Assembly: GCA_963727285.1 (NCBI GenBank)
Contig: CAVSFF010000011.1
Coordinates: 62,001 to 126,000, forward strand
Direction of reading: 5' to 3'
Length of the DNA: 64,000 nt
Origin: CAITWD01 sp963727285
GTDB lineage: Bacteria > Actinomycetota > Thermoleophilia > Miltoncostaeales > Miltoncostaeaceae
The notes beneath the pieces were generated by a model, which was not told where the DNA came from, searched no databases, and worked only from the letters and a program-made list of their open reading frames with translations. Positions 35,319 to 46,791 of the stretch are shown piece after piece. Both the position numbers and the translations under genes were made by a program. The stretch's first letter is position 1; each line of letters opens with the position of its first letter.

Positions 35319-35663
35319 CATACGCTGCCCACCGACCAGGCCAACCGGGTCTTCCACGCGCTTGCGGATGCCACCCGCCGCGATCTTCTTTCGCGCACGC
35401 TCGCAGGCCCGGACAACGTCTCCGCCCTGGCTCGGCGCTACCCGATGAGCCTTGCGGCCGTCCAGAAGCACGTCGCGGTGCTTGAGGCCGCGGGGCTCGT
35501 GACCAAAGAGCGCCACGGACGACAGCAGCTCGTCCACGCCAACGTCGACACCGTGCGCGAGGCGTATCGGCTGCTCGAGGAGCTGGAGGCGGTGTGGCTG
35601 GCCCGCATCGACAGGATCGGCGAGTTGCTCGCCGTCGACCCCGACAGAGGACCGATCTCATGA
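35310..35663 (+). CDS. ArsR-family (SdpR-like) winged-helix repressor
   Basis: 117 residues. The winged helix is complete: FHALADATRRDLLSRTL, NVSALARRYPMSLAAVQKHV (recognition helix) and AGLVTKERHGRQQLVHAN (wing). No metal-binding cysteine motif (ELCVCDL) is present, so it is not a metal sensor of the ArsR/SmtB type but belongs with the SdpR-like regulators paired with SRPBCC proteins. Its stop overlaps the SRPBCC start (ATGA). The operator at its own start codon implies autoregulation of the pair. Confidence 0.9.
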   Translation: MVVHTLPTDQANRVFHALADATRRDLLSRTLAGPDNVSALARRYPMSLAAVQKHVAVLEAAGLVTKERHGRQQLVHANVDTVREAYRLLEELEAVWLARIDRIGELLAVDPDRGPIS

Positions 35664-36163
35664 CCCCCCCGAACGTCCACAAGGACCCCACGAATCTCAC
35701 CATGACGATCACCGCCGAGCTCGACGCGACGCCCGTGCGTGCGTGGCAGCTGTGGGCGGATCCCCGGCAGCTGGAGCGCTGGTGGGGTCCACCCGGCTAC
35801 CCGGCCACCGTCGTCGCCCACGATCTCAGCCCCGGCGGCAGGGTGTCGTATTACATGACCGGCCCGGACGGGGAGAAGTACCACGGCTGGTGGCAGGTCA
35901 TGTCATCCGAGCCGCCGGTGCGACTCGAGCTCACTGACGGCTTCGCCAACGACGACGGAACCCCGAACGACGGCCTTCCGACGACGACCATGGTCCTCAC
36001 GCTGACCGCACAGGGCGGGAGAACCCTCATGGCGATCGAGAGCCGGTTTGCGTCGCTCGACGCCATGGAGACGCTCGTGTCGATGGGAATGGAGGAAGGG
36101 ATGGCCGCCGCCATGGGGCAGATCGCCGGGATCCTGGCCGAGGGCTCTGCGTCGCCTGGCTGA
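35660..36163 (+). CDS. SRPBCC/AHSA1-type protein paired with ArsR
   Basis: 167 residues. An AHSA1-like START fold: ITAELDATPVRAWQLWADPR, ERWWGPPGYPATVVAHDLSP, GGRVSYYMTGPDGEKYHGWW and the C-terminal helix (MEEGMAAAMGQIAGILAE). The hydrophobic pocket binds lipids or other small ligands. Four-base overlap with the ArsR gene (ATGA) makes a tightly coupled two-gene operon, probably derepressed by a small-molecule signal. The physiological ligand is unknown. Confidence 0.88.
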   Translation: MTPPNVHKDPTNLTMTITAELDATPVRAWQLWADPRQLERWWGPPGYPATVVAHDLSPGGRVSYYMTGPDGEKYHGWWQVMSSEPPVRLELTDGFANDDGTPNDGLPTTTMVLTLTAQGGRTLMAIESRFASLDAMETLVSMGMEEGMAAAMGQIAGILAEGSASPG

Positions 36164-36574
36164 CCCTGCTCGTCGGGTGCGGTCATGCGCAGATGTTCCA
36201 TGACCGTGCCCGACAGCCCGGCTTCGCCGCCCGTGCCGTCCGCGCGTCGCGTGGCGGGCGTCCCCGGGGACGTGTCCGCGAATCGTTGTCGATCGCTTCC
36301 CCGAATCGCGCGCCGCCCGCGGATGGGTCCCGAGGACGGCCCGGGATCCCGCGATTTCCGGTCTCGCCACGGCGCGAGGAATATCGCCGTGCCCGTCGCG
36401 ACGGACGACCGAGTCCGTCGGGACGCATCGGGAGCGAGTGCGCGGAAATCCCTCTCCGGCCCGGCGGGTGCCCAGGCACCCGGGACTGCGCGAGCGGTCG
36501 GCGGGGATCGGGGGGGGGGGGGTGTTCCGCTGCCCGGGCAGCCGTGCCCTGCCCGTGCGCCGTAGGCTGGCGGG
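36164..36574. other. 411-base intergenic region with a G13 tract
   Basis: No gene is recognisable, although frames are open on both strands. A run of 13 G residues at 36510-36522 stands 53 bases before the GTG of the next SRPBCC gene. Such tracts are hypermutable and could alter promoter spacing, but they are also common places for sequencing error. Confidence 0.4.
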
Positions 36575-37033
36575 GTGAGTTCCGCGCCGATCGTCCGACA
36601 CATCCACGCCCCCCGTTCGGTGATCTATCGGGCGTTGCTCGACCCGGCTGCGATCGCCACGTGGAGGGTCCCGGACGGGATGACCGGACGCGTGCACGAG
36701 TTCGATCCGCGCGAAGGCGGCACGTTTCGCATCTCCCTGACATACGACGCGCCAACGGGGACCGGCAAGACCTCGGCGTCCACGGACACCTACGGGGGGT
36801 ACTTCGCGACGCTCGTGCCAAACGAACGGGTCGTCGAAGTGGTGGCGTTCGAGTCCGCCGATCCTGCGCTGGCGGGCACAATGACGATCACCACGACCCT
36901 TGTCGACGCCGACGACGGCACGGATATCGCCGTGGTGTACGACGGTCTTCCCCGGGGTGTGTCGTCAGTCGACAACGAGATCGGCACGCGGATGGCACTC
37001 GCGAATCTCGCCGCCCTCGTCGAGGCGGGCTAG
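36575..37033 (+). CDS. Second SRPBCC/AHSA1-type protein
   Basis: 152 residues. START-like fold: RHIHAPRSVIYRALLDPAAI, WRVPDGMTGRVHEFDPREGG, TFRISLTYD and YGGYFATLVPNERVVEVVAF. It ends with a helix (NEIGTRMALANLAALVE). It is related to, but clearly diverged from, the SRPBCC protein 412 bases upstream, and closest to the polyketide-cyclase/AHSA1 branch. The GTG start has only a GGGG stretch as a ribosome binding site. Ligand unknown. Confidence 0.83.
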   Translation: MSSAPIVRHIHAPRSVIYRALLDPAAIATWRVPDGMTGRVHEFDPREGGTFRISLTYDAPTGTGKTSASTDTYGGYFATLVPNERVVEVVAFESADPALAGTMTITTTLVDADDGTDIAVVYDGLPRGVSSVDNEIGTRMALANLAALVEAG

Positions 37034-37107
37034 CGCCGGCCCGGGCCCGTCCATCCTCGGCAGCGCATGGCCGGGCGGGGTGACGGTGGCGCGGTCCGAG
37101 CCGGGTC

Positions 37108-38790
37108 CTACGCCGTGCGGATGGCCTCGATCGCTGCCGCGACGCTCGGGTAGAAGCGGTCGCGATCGAGCGTCTCGTACAGGCCGTACCGCGAGACCAT
37201 GTCCTGGAGTCGGGTCCGCATCTCGACAAAGGCCATGTGGGTACCGGCCGCGTTGAGCTCGAGGTCGAGCTGTTTCAACATTTCCGCGGCGGTCACGTCG
37301 AGGTCCGTGACGGCCTCACACTGGATGACCACCCAGGACGCCTCCCGATCACGGACAAGCCCACGGACCTGTTCGCGGAACTGGGACGTGTTGGCAAAAA
37401 AGAGCGGCGCCTCCCAGCGGTAGACCACGATCCCGGGCAGTTCCTGCGCATCGGGGTGGCGGGCGACGCTCTGCCAGTCGCCAGGGTGCGGCGCGCGGCC
37501 GAGCACCGCGCCGTGTGCCCGCCAGCTGCGTCGAAAGAACAGCACGATCGCGAGCCCGATGGCGATCACAATGCCGGGGAGTACCCCGAGGACGACGACA
37601 CCCGCCGTTGCGGCGAGCGAGAGCACAAGGGCGCTTTTGCTGACGCGGGAGTACCGACGCAACGCGTCAAGATTCATCAGACTCAGCGCGGCGGCAATCA
37701 GCACCGCCGCAAGCACCGACTGCGGCAGATCCGCCAAGAGCCCGTTGAGAAACAGCAGCAACACGACGACCGCCGCGGCCCCGACGATCGATGCGCCCTG
37801 TGACTTGGCCCCGGCCTGTTCGGCGACCGCCGTGCGTGACCCGCTCGTGGAGATCGCAAAGCCCTGAAAGCATCCGGCGGCGATGTTTGCGGTGCCGATG
37901 CCGATCATTTCCTGATTCGCATCGGTCGTCTCGCCGCGGCGCGCTCCAAAGCTCGATGCGGTCGCGATGGTGTCGGCGAGCGACACGAGGGTGATGCCCA
38001 CAGCCGCAACCACGAGCGGTCCGACGTCCGAGACCGAGGTCCACGGCAGCGCGGGGCGCGGGACACCTTGCGGCAATGCGCCCACCGTCGTCACGCCGTG
38101 GCTTGCGAGGTCCGCAACCGCCGAGATGATGGTTGCGCCGACGATCGCAACCAGGACCGCGGGGACGCGACGGGTCAGCCGGGGCAGTACCAGCAAGACG
38201 GCGAGTGCGGCGGCGCCGACGGCCAGGGCGGCACCCGTCGTCTGATCGAGCCCGGTCGCGAATGCCTTGAGCTCGGCGCCGAACGACCCGGACGGGACCG
38301 AATAGCCGAACAGCTTGGGGAGCTGACCGACGATGATTACGAGCGCCAGGCCGTTCATGTACCCGACCTGCACTTCGTTGGAGAGGAGGTCGGCGACGAA
38401 TCCGAGCTTGCCCAGGCCGAGCCCGATCTCGATGAGCCCGACCATCAGCGCGAGCATCCCGGCAAGCGCGATGGCCCGCGCCGGGTCACCGCCGGCCAAC
38501 AGTGGCACGATCGCGGCGAAGATCATCGGCGAGACCGAGGAGTCCGGACCGAGCACGAGGATGCGGGAGGGTCCGAAGATCGCGTAGGCGACCAGGCAGG
38601 CGATCGTCGTGTAGAGACCGGTCACTGCCGGCAGGCCCGCGAGCTCGGCGTAGGCCATTCCCTGGGGTACGAGGATTGCCGCCAGCACGAGCCCCGCGAC
38701 GAGGTCGGGCCGCGCCCAGTCCCGCGGGTAGTGCCGGGCGGTGCGCAGGCCCGGAGCCCAGCGCTCGGATCTCGATAGTGGCTGGCTCAC
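37108..38790 (-). CDS. SulP-family anion transporter with STAS domain
   Basis: 560 residues. The membrane domain has the SulP signature AAILVPQGMAYAELAGLP near residue 40, FGPSRILVLGPDSS, and about 12 helices including SGSRTAVAEQAGAKSQ. A C-terminal cytoplasmic STAS domain occupies about 440-555 (GIVVYRWEAPLFFANTSQF...VTDLDVTAAEML). The family carries sulfate, bicarbonate or dicarboxylates; the substrate is not evident. No carbonic anhydrase or sulfate-assimilation gene is adjacent. The start is a GTG. Confidence 0.92.
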   Translation of the reverse strand: MSQPLSRSERWAPGLRTARHYPRDWARPDLVAGLVLAAILVPQGMAYAELAGLPAVTGLYTTIACLVAYAIFGPSRILVLGPDSSVSPMIFAAIVPLLAGGDPARAIALAGMLALMVGLIEIGLGLGKLGFVADLLSNEVQVGYMNGLALVIIVGQLPKLFGYSVPSGSFGAELKAFATGLDQTTGAALAVGAAALAVLLVLPRLTRRVPAVLVAIVGATIISAVADLASHGVTTVGALPQGVPRPALPWTSVSDVGPLVVAAVGITLVSLADTIATASSFGARRGETTDANQEMIGIGTANIAAGCFQGFAISTSGSRTAVAEQAGAKSQGASIVGAAAVVVLLLFLNGLLADLPQSVLAAVLIAAALSLMNLDALRRYSRVSKSALVLSLAATAGVVVLGVLPGIVIAIGLAIVLFFRRSWRAHGAVLGRAPHPGDWQSVARHPDAQELPGIVVYRWEAPLFFANTSQFREQVRGLVRDREASWVVIQCEAVTDLDVTAAEMLKQLDLELNAAGTHMAFVEMRTRLQDMVSRYGLYETLDRDRFYPSVAAAIEAIRTA

Positions 38791-39065
38791 CCTAGGGGCG
38801 ATCGTACCTCAGGCCTCGTGGCGGCTGCAGCAGCCCATCCGCGGCCAGCTGGACCCGCGCCGACGCATCGGTACCGGGCGTAACCGGAACGCCCGTGGGA
38901 CGCGGTTGGCTTGGATCGATACGATTCGGGCTGATCCGCATCGTCGCCCGGGGTGATCCGTGAGCGTGGGAGATGTGTGTGACGCGCCTCCCGTGCTCGG
39001 TTCGGCCCATGGTCTGGACGGGGATGCACGCATATGACCGCGGTGATGTGCCCCGGGAGGTGCTC

Positions 39066-40439
39066 ATGAGCGATGGACGGACACGACCATCGCGTCGGCG
39101 TCGGGTTGCCGCGACGATTGCCCTGGCGGCAGCGGGCCTTTTGGTGGTCGCCGCGGTGGCGTTCGTGGCCAGCAACCTCCTGGCGGTGGCGATCGCCTTG
39201 GCCGGTGCGCTCATCGCGGTGGTGAGCGGGTGGTGGGTCATCACCGAGCGCATGCCCCGCCGGGGCATCGGCATCGCCGGCCTGGCCGCCGCCGCCGGGT
39301 GCATCGTCGTGGGACTGATCGTTGCCGGCGACGGCGTCGTGCAGGTCGTCGTGCGCCTGGCGATCGCCGCGGGCCTGCTGGTCGTCGCATCCGTGGCGGC
39401 GCGCGCCGCGCTCCGCGACGATCTCGCCGATGCCCCCAGACCGCGGGCACATCGGTCGGACCCCTTGCGACATCCGGTGCTCATCTGCAACCCGTGGTCG
39501 GGTGGCGGAAAGGTGGAGAGATTTCATCTCGTCGAGATGGCGTCGTCGCTCGGCATCGAAACGGTGCTTCTCGACCGCGGTCTCGACCTCGAGCAGCTTG
39601 CTCGCGACGCCGTTGCGCGAGGCGCTGATTGTCTGGGGATGGCCGGTGGCGACGGCTCGCAGGCCCTCGTCGCGTCGATTGCCGCGGAGAGCGGAATTCC
39701 GTTTGTCTGCGTGTCGGCCGGCACGCGCAATCACTTTGCGTTGGACCTCGGCCTCGATCGCGAGGATCCACGCCTCGGAGTGCGGGCCTTCCACGACGCG
39801 ATCGACCGGCGCGTCGACTTTGCCACGGTCAACGAGCGGCTGTTCGTCAACAACGTCTCGCTCGGCGTCTATGCCACGATCGTCCAGCAGGAGGGATACC
39901 GGGAGGCGAAAGCCACGACTGCACGGTCCGCGCTGCCGGAGCTGATCGGCCGGACCGCGGAGCCGTTCGACCTGCAGTTCACCACCCCGGACGGGACCGA
40001 AGTCGACGGCGCGTTTCTGATCATGGTCTCCAACAATCCGTACGTGCTTGGCGCCGCATCCGACGTCGCGCAGCGCCGCCGCCTCGACTCGGGCCGGCTC
40101 GGGGTGTTCGCGGTAGCTGCCGAGTCCGGCGTCCAGGCCGCGGCCGCGCTTTCCCGTGTCCTCGCCGGGCGCCGCGTCCCTACGGGCGCGGTCTTTGAGT
40201 TCACCGCGGAGGCGTTCGAGGTGCGCTCGCGGTCGGGGATCGCGTTGGCGGGAATCGACGGTGAAGCGCTCGAGCTGCCCACGCCGCTCCGCTTTGAGAT
40301 CCACCCGCAAGGTCTTCACCTGCTTGTGCCCGAAGGGAATCTCGAGGTCGCACTCGCTCGCCAGGCACGCGAAGCCCGGGCCACAGATCTCCTCAGTCTT
40401 GCCCGCGGGGTGCCGCCGGGGCGCCGCGGGTCCTCATGA
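39066..40439 (+). CDS. Diacylglycerol/lipid kinase-like protein with membrane N-terminus
   Basis: 457 residues. The first 115 residues contain four hydrophobic segments. The DAGK catalytic domain begins at about 136 (HPVLICNPWSGGGKVERF), with the nucleotide motif GMAGGDGSQALVA (GGDGS at 194-198) and SAGTRNHFALDLGLD, the GTxNDFAR-like motif with N-H in place of N-D. It should phosphorylate a lipid or isoprenoid alcohol at the membrane; the membrane domain is an unusual addition to this family. The ATG has GGGAGG upstream. Confidence 0.85.
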   Translation: MSDGRTRPSRRRRVAATIALAAAGLLVVAAVAFVASNLLAVAIALAGALIAVVSGWWVITERMPRRGIGIAGLAAAAGCIVVGLIVAGDGVVQVVVRLAIAAGLLVVASVAARAALRDDLADAPRPRAHRSDPLRHPVLICNPWSGGGKVERFHLVEMASSLGIETVLLDRGLDLEQLARDAVARGADCLGMAGGDGSQALVASIAAESGIPFVCVSAGTRNHFALDLGLDREDPRLGVRAFHDAIDRRVDFATVNERLFVNNVSLGVYATIVQQEGYREAKATTARSALPELIGRTAEPFDLQFTTPDGTEVDGAFLIMVSNNPYVLGAASDVAQRRRLDSGRLGVFAVAAESGVQAAAALSRVLAGRRVPTGAVFEFTAEAFEVRSRSGIALAGIDGEALELPTPLRFEIHPQGLHLLVPEGNLEVALARQAREARATDLLSLARGVPPGRRGSS

Positions 40440-40559
40440 GGCCCGAGATCGGAGGCGGACGTCTGCCGAACCGCTCGCTCGCAGCAGCACGAACGCCGCG
40501 CGAGCGCGCGGGCGTGGGTCCGTTGCGGCGGCAGGACGCAGAACTGCGACCTTCGGGCG

Positions 40560-40850
40560 ATCAGACGCGCCGACGTGGGTCACGTCGGGTCAACGCCACG
40601 TGGTTGGGCCGCTCTCGGCCGGACAAGGATCTGGGATTCCGGCCCGCGCAGTGGCCGGATGAGTCTGGCGCCACACAGGTCCACCGCGACCCGCAGGCCA
40701 CCGACCCCGACGGGGCAGACGGGAGCCTGTGCGCGATCGGGTCAAAGTCGACTCCGAGCCGGAGCCTGCCGCTGGCGGGTGCTGCTCGATCCCGACGGCC
40801 AGCGGTTCTGCCGGAGTCCCCGTCCCGCGGCCACCCGGTAGCGCCGCGCC
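40560..40850 (+). pseudogene. Remnant of a VOC/glyoxalase-like gene
   Basis: Fragments in two frames look like the C-terminal half of a glyoxalase-like protein: DLGFRPAQWPDESGATQVHR with DPQATDPDGA, then, after a frame change, WRVLLDPDGQRFCRSPRPA, which matches the usual end of such proteins (DPEGNEFC). No intact start is visible and the spacing is shortened. It ends directly before the YdeI-like gene. The remainder of 40440-40560 contains nothing I can identify. This could be decay or another sequencing break. Confidence 0.4.
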
Positions 40851-41447
40851 GTGTCCGATCTCGCGGAGCTGCTCGTCCAGGATGCCGAGGCGTGGCACGC
40901 CTGGTTGGACCGCCATCATGCCGACCACCCCGGGGTCTGGCTGGTGCTGCACAAGAAGGGCGGTCGGACGACGACCCTGACCTACGCGCAAGCGCTTGAC
41001 GAGGCGCTCTGCTTTGGCTGGATCGATGGGCAGGTTGCTCGACGCGACGACGACAGCTATCGCCAGCGCTTCACCCCCCGCCGACCGAACAGCTCTTGGT
41101 CCGTGCGAAACGTCGAGCACGTCGCCCGCCTCACCCAGGCCGGACGGATGCGGCCAGCAGGAATGGTGGCCGTCGATGCGGCGAAGGCGCAAGGACGGTG
41201 GCAAGCGGCCTACCGCGGGCAGGCCGACATGCAGATTCCGTCCGATCTGGCTCAGGCGCTGGCGGCCAATCCCGCCGCAGCCGCGACGTTCGGCCAGCTG
41301 GACGCAGCCAACCGTTACGCCATCGTCTACCGACTCGACGCCGTCAAGCGCTCGTCGACCCGGGTCCGCAAGCTGGCCGAGTACGTCGACATGCTCGCTT
41401 GCGGCGAATCCCTCCATCCCCGCAAACCCCGGAAGGACCAGCGGTGA
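40851..41447 (+). CDS. YdeI/OmpD-associated family protein
   Basis: 198 residues, soluble. Family landmarks: AWHAWLDRHHADHPGVWLVL, KKGGRTTTLTYAQALDEALC, FGWIDGQVARRDDDSYRQRF, TPRRPNSSWSVRNVEHVARL and a basic C-terminal helix (PRKPRKDQR). It is related to YdeI/BOF-like proteins with proposed roles in bacteriocin or peptide protection; no biochemical activity is established. The GTG start has no strong ribosome binding site and may have been read through from the degraded VOC gene upstream. Confidence 0.85.
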   Translation: MSDLAELLVQDAEAWHAWLDRHHADHPGVWLVLHKKGGRTTTLTYAQALDEALCFGWIDGQVARRDDDSYRQRFTPRRPNSSWSVRNVEHVARLTQAGRMRPAGMVAVDAAKAQGRWQAAYRGQADMQIPSDLAQALAANPAAAATFGQLDAANRYAIVYRLDAVKRSSTRVRKLAEYVDMLACGESLHPRKPRKDQR

Positions 41448-41766
41448 GTGTTCCCGCCCCTCCTCCGACGCGCGCCCTCGTCACAAGAAGCGCGATACTC
41501 GGTGTCCGCCAGGGCTGAAAGCTGGCGTAAGTCCTTGGCTCGACCGCACCACCTGGAGCGCGGTGCCAGCGGGAAGGCCGGGCTGGTGTGGCGCCAGGTC
41601 GGCGCCTGTCGAGCTGCTCCCAAGCCGACATCGCATGATCGGCGGGTCCTGCGAGATCACACGCGCCCCGACGAGGGCGCCGGTATCGTCGGGTCGGAAG
41701 CCCGACCGTTGCGTCGGCGTATCCTGGTAGAAGCGTCGAGTCACCGAAGCGGTGGGGGTGCGAGCG
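41448..41766. other. 319-base intergenic region upstream of the ppk2-ATPase operon
   Basis: I see no gene or RNA here. GTCGGGTCGGAAGCCCGAC near 41691 makes a short hairpin. It presumably contains the promoter for ppk2 and the P-type ATPase. Confidence 0.35.
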
Positions 41767-42648
41767 ATGGGCAAGTCCAAGAAGAAGTCGGCGAAGAAGA
41801 CGAAAGCTCACCACGTCGTCGATCCCACGCCGAGTTCACCGTCGACACCGGATGGAGGCGCGCCGGCTCCTGCTGGGAAGATGACGAGGAAGGAATACGA
41901 GCGGGAGATGAGGGTCCTTCAGGGGCAGCTCGTCGCCATGCAGGAGTGGGTCAAGACCACCGGCGCCAGGGTCTGCATCGTGTTCGAGGGGGTGGACAGC
42001 GCCGGGAAAGGCGGCACGATCCGTCGGATCACCGAGCGGACGAGCCCTCGGGTGTTCAAGCACATCGCCCTTCCCGCTCCTGATGAGCGGGTCAAGTCAC
42101 AGATGTACATCCAGCGCTACATCGCCCACTTTCCGTCAGCCGGCGAGGTCGTGATCTTCGACCGCAGCTGGTACAACCGCGCCGGCGTCGAGCCCGTCAT
42201 GGGTTACTGCACACCGGAGCAGACCAAGAGATTCCTCGACATGGTTCCCCAGGTTGAGAAGGCGATGGTTGACGACGGGATCATCCTGATCAAGTACTTC
42301 CTCAACGTCAGCCGCGCTGAGCAGACCAGGCGGCTCGAAAGCCGGATCGATGACCCACGCAAGATCTGGAAGCTCTCACCGACCGACCTGACCTCGTACC
42401 GCCGCCGCTACGACTACCTCCGCGCGCGCGACGCGATGTTCGTCGCCAGCAACTCGGGATGGGCACCGTGGCACATCGTCGACAATGACGACAAGAAACG
42501 TGGCCGGCTCAACATCATTACCCACCTGCTCAGTCAGATTCCCTACGCGCCGCTGGCGCCCCCGGACACCACGATGCCCGAGCCGCCGAGCCATGGTGGG
42601 TACATCGAGCCGGGGTATTCGAAGCCGAATATTCCCACGCCCTTCTAG
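41767..42648 (+). CDS. ppk2: Polyphosphate kinase 2 (class I type), second copy
   Basis: 293 residues. A lysine-rich N-terminus (GKSKKKSAKKTKA) precedes the PPK2 core: Walker A FEGVDSAGKGGT, Walker B IFDRSWYNRAGVEPVMGYC and the lid region SRIDDPRKIWKLSP, then RYDYLRARDAMF and WHIVDNDDKKRGRLN. It has the usual class I length, unlike the extended first copy at 14754. The two share the catalytic motifs but differ in lid and surroundings, so they are old paralogues. A P-type ATPase starts 62 bases downstream and is probably in the same operon. Confidence 0.92.
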   Translation: MGKSKKKSAKKTKAHHVVDPTPSSPSTPDGGAPAPAGKMTRKEYEREMRVLQGQLVAMQEWVKTTGARVCIVFEGVDSAGKGGTIRRITERTSPRVFKHIALPAPDERVKSQMYIQRYIAHFPSAGEVVIFDRSWYNRAGVEPVMGYCTPEQTKRFLDMVPQVEKAMVDDGIILIKYFLNVSRAEQTRRLESRIDDPRKIWKLSPTDLTSYRRRYDYLRARDAMFVASNSGWAPWHIVDNDDKKRGRLNIITHLLSQIPYAPLAPPDTTMPEPPSHGGYIEPGYSKPNIPTPF

Positions 42649-42709
42649 GGGCGACGGCAAGGATCGTCCACCTGTCAGCCCCTGGAAGTAACCAAAAGGA
42701 ACCGGCGCG

Positions 42710-45439
<2,730 letters not shown>

Positions 45440-45629
45440 GACTCGCATCGTGACCGTACGTCGCGCGGGTGTCTGCATGGCGCCGAGGGCCGTCGGGGCC
45501 CGTACGGACCAGCGGCGCCCGCTCCGGAGTTCGCTGAGTCGTGGTCTGCACCGCCTCGCGCGTCGCGGACGACCGCCCCGCACCGTCGCAGGCCGCTGCG
45601 CGGCGCGACGGGTACTCCTCGGACGACAC

Positions 45630-45657
45630 AAAAAAGGGCCGCGGAAGCGGCCCTTTT
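45630..45657. terminator. Bidirectional rho-independent terminator
   Basis: GGGCCGC and GCGGCCC form a 7-bp stem around GGAA, flanked by A6 on the left and T4 on the right. It therefore works for the minus-strand initiator tRNA, immediately downstream of its 3' end, and for plus-strand transcripts. The 190 bases between the ATPase stop and this hairpin contain nothing recognisable. Confidence 0.85.
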
Positions 45658-45660
45658 CAA

Positions 45661-45734
<74 letters not shown>

Positions 45735-45770
45735 GCAGAAACTTGATGATGCCATTTTCCGGGCGAATCG

Positions 45771-46505
45771 TCAACTCGGAGGGGCGGCTCCGCCCGCCGC
45801 CGGGCCCTCCAGCCGCACCGGGTCGCCGACGCGTACCCAGCCCGGCTGGACGACCTGCCCGTAGACGCCGAACAGATTCTCGCGCCGGCGGGCGAGCTCG
45901 GCGAGGACGGCGCGGTCGCGATCGAGCGTGTCGGGGTCGACCGTCGTCACGACGCAGCGTTCCGTGGGCGACACGATCCGAATCACCGCCTGGCCGAGCT
46001 CGATGATGCGACCGACCCAGTCGGCCTCGGCGAAGGCGCCGACGTCGTCGCCGAGCTCGATCACGACGTTTGGGCGGAAGCGCGCGACGTCCAGCTCCTG
46101 TCCGACCCATCCGTCGACCATCCGCAGGCTCCGGTCCGTGACGATGTGGATCGGCGCGGCGTCGAACACGCCCGCGCCGCTCTGGGCCATCTGGGCGTCA
46201 TGGCCAAGCGCGTCGCCCAAGACCCGGCTCAGCTGCGGGTCGTCGACAGCGAGCTGGGTGCCGTCCGGTGTCGTGACGATCGGGCGGTCAATGCGGTCGG
46301 TGTCCGGAAACCGTGCCCGAAAACCCAGCATCGCGGTTCTGCGGCGGGCGGTGAGCACCGACCCGTCCGCGCCGATCGCGGCGAAACGGCGGTCGCCCTG
46401 GAACCCGAACGGCCCGACGAAGATCTCCCGGATGCGCTCGCCGCCGAACGACTTGACCGGATAGCGCCAGAGGTCGGCGACCAGCCCGGCGCTGCGCTGC
46501 GACAC
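45771..46505 (-). CDS. MOSC-domain protein (molybdenum cofactor sulfurase-like)
   Basis: 244 residues. An N-terminal MOSC beta-barrel (LWRYPVKSFGGERIREIFVG, GDRRFAAIGADGSVLTAR) precedes the MOSC domain (RFRPNVVIELGD, PTERCVVTTVDPDTL with the conserved cysteine, and YGQVVQPGWVRVGDPV). It resembles proteins that carry or reduce molybdenum-cofactor-linked substrates (YcbX/mARC-like). The GTG start lies two bases after the stop of a 58-residue membrane protein on the same strand, so the two are co-transcribed. Confidence 0.9.
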   Translation of the reverse strand: MSQRSAGLVADLWRYPVKSFGGERIREIFVGPFGFQGDRRFAAIGADGSVLTARRRTAMLGFRARFPDTDRIDRPIVTTPDGTQLAVDDPQLSRVLGDALGHDAQMAQSGAGVFDAAPIHIVTDRSLRMVDGWVGQELDVARFRPNVVIELGDDVGAFAEADWVGRIIELGQAVIRIVSPTERCVVTTVDPDTLDRDRAVLAELARRRENLFGVYGQVVQPGWVRVGDPVRLEGPAAGGAAPPS

Positions 46506-46507
46506 GG

Positions 46508-46684
46508 CTAGTGCGTCAGCGCCAGGATGACGACGACGATGATGAGGACCCCGAGCACGAGATACCCGTACCGCAGCACCCGGCGTCGGAGGTTGAACGT
46601 CGCCGCGTAGGCCTCCTCGGCGCGCTTGCGCTCCTCCTCTGTGTGGATGGGCTCGGGCCAGTCGTCATCGTCGGTTGATCCCAT
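46508..46684 (-). CDS. Small single-pass membrane protein (58 aa)
   Basis: MGSTDDDDWPEPIHTEEE, a charged helix (RKRAEEAYAATFNLRRR), then one C-terminal membrane segment (YLVLGVLIIVVVILALTH). The acidic-basic-TM layout suggests a tail-anchored protein with its N-terminus in the cytoplasm. It starts at the ATG at 46684 without a clear ribosome binding site and ends two bases before the MOSC gene. I found it by direct translation; it has no family I know. Tail-anchored cargo is interesting given the paired ArsA/GET3-type ATPases at 54-56 kb, but that link is speculation. Confidence 0.65.
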   Translation of the reverse strand: MGSTDDDDWPEPIHTEEERKRAEEAYAATFNLRRRVLRYGYLVLGVLIIVVVILALTH

Positions 46685-46791
46685 ATTTGGAATCTATCGC
46701 GCCTCGCGCCCGGGCGTGTCTGGTCCGACGCCAGCTTTAGGATCACCACCGTGGCGCGACGCTCCCCAACGAATTCCGGGTCCCCACCCCG

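Noticed and set aside
35310..35663. Metal-sensing ArsR/SmtB repressor
   Set aside because: There is no ELCVC-type or other cysteine metal site; pairing with SRPBCC indicates the SdpR-like group.
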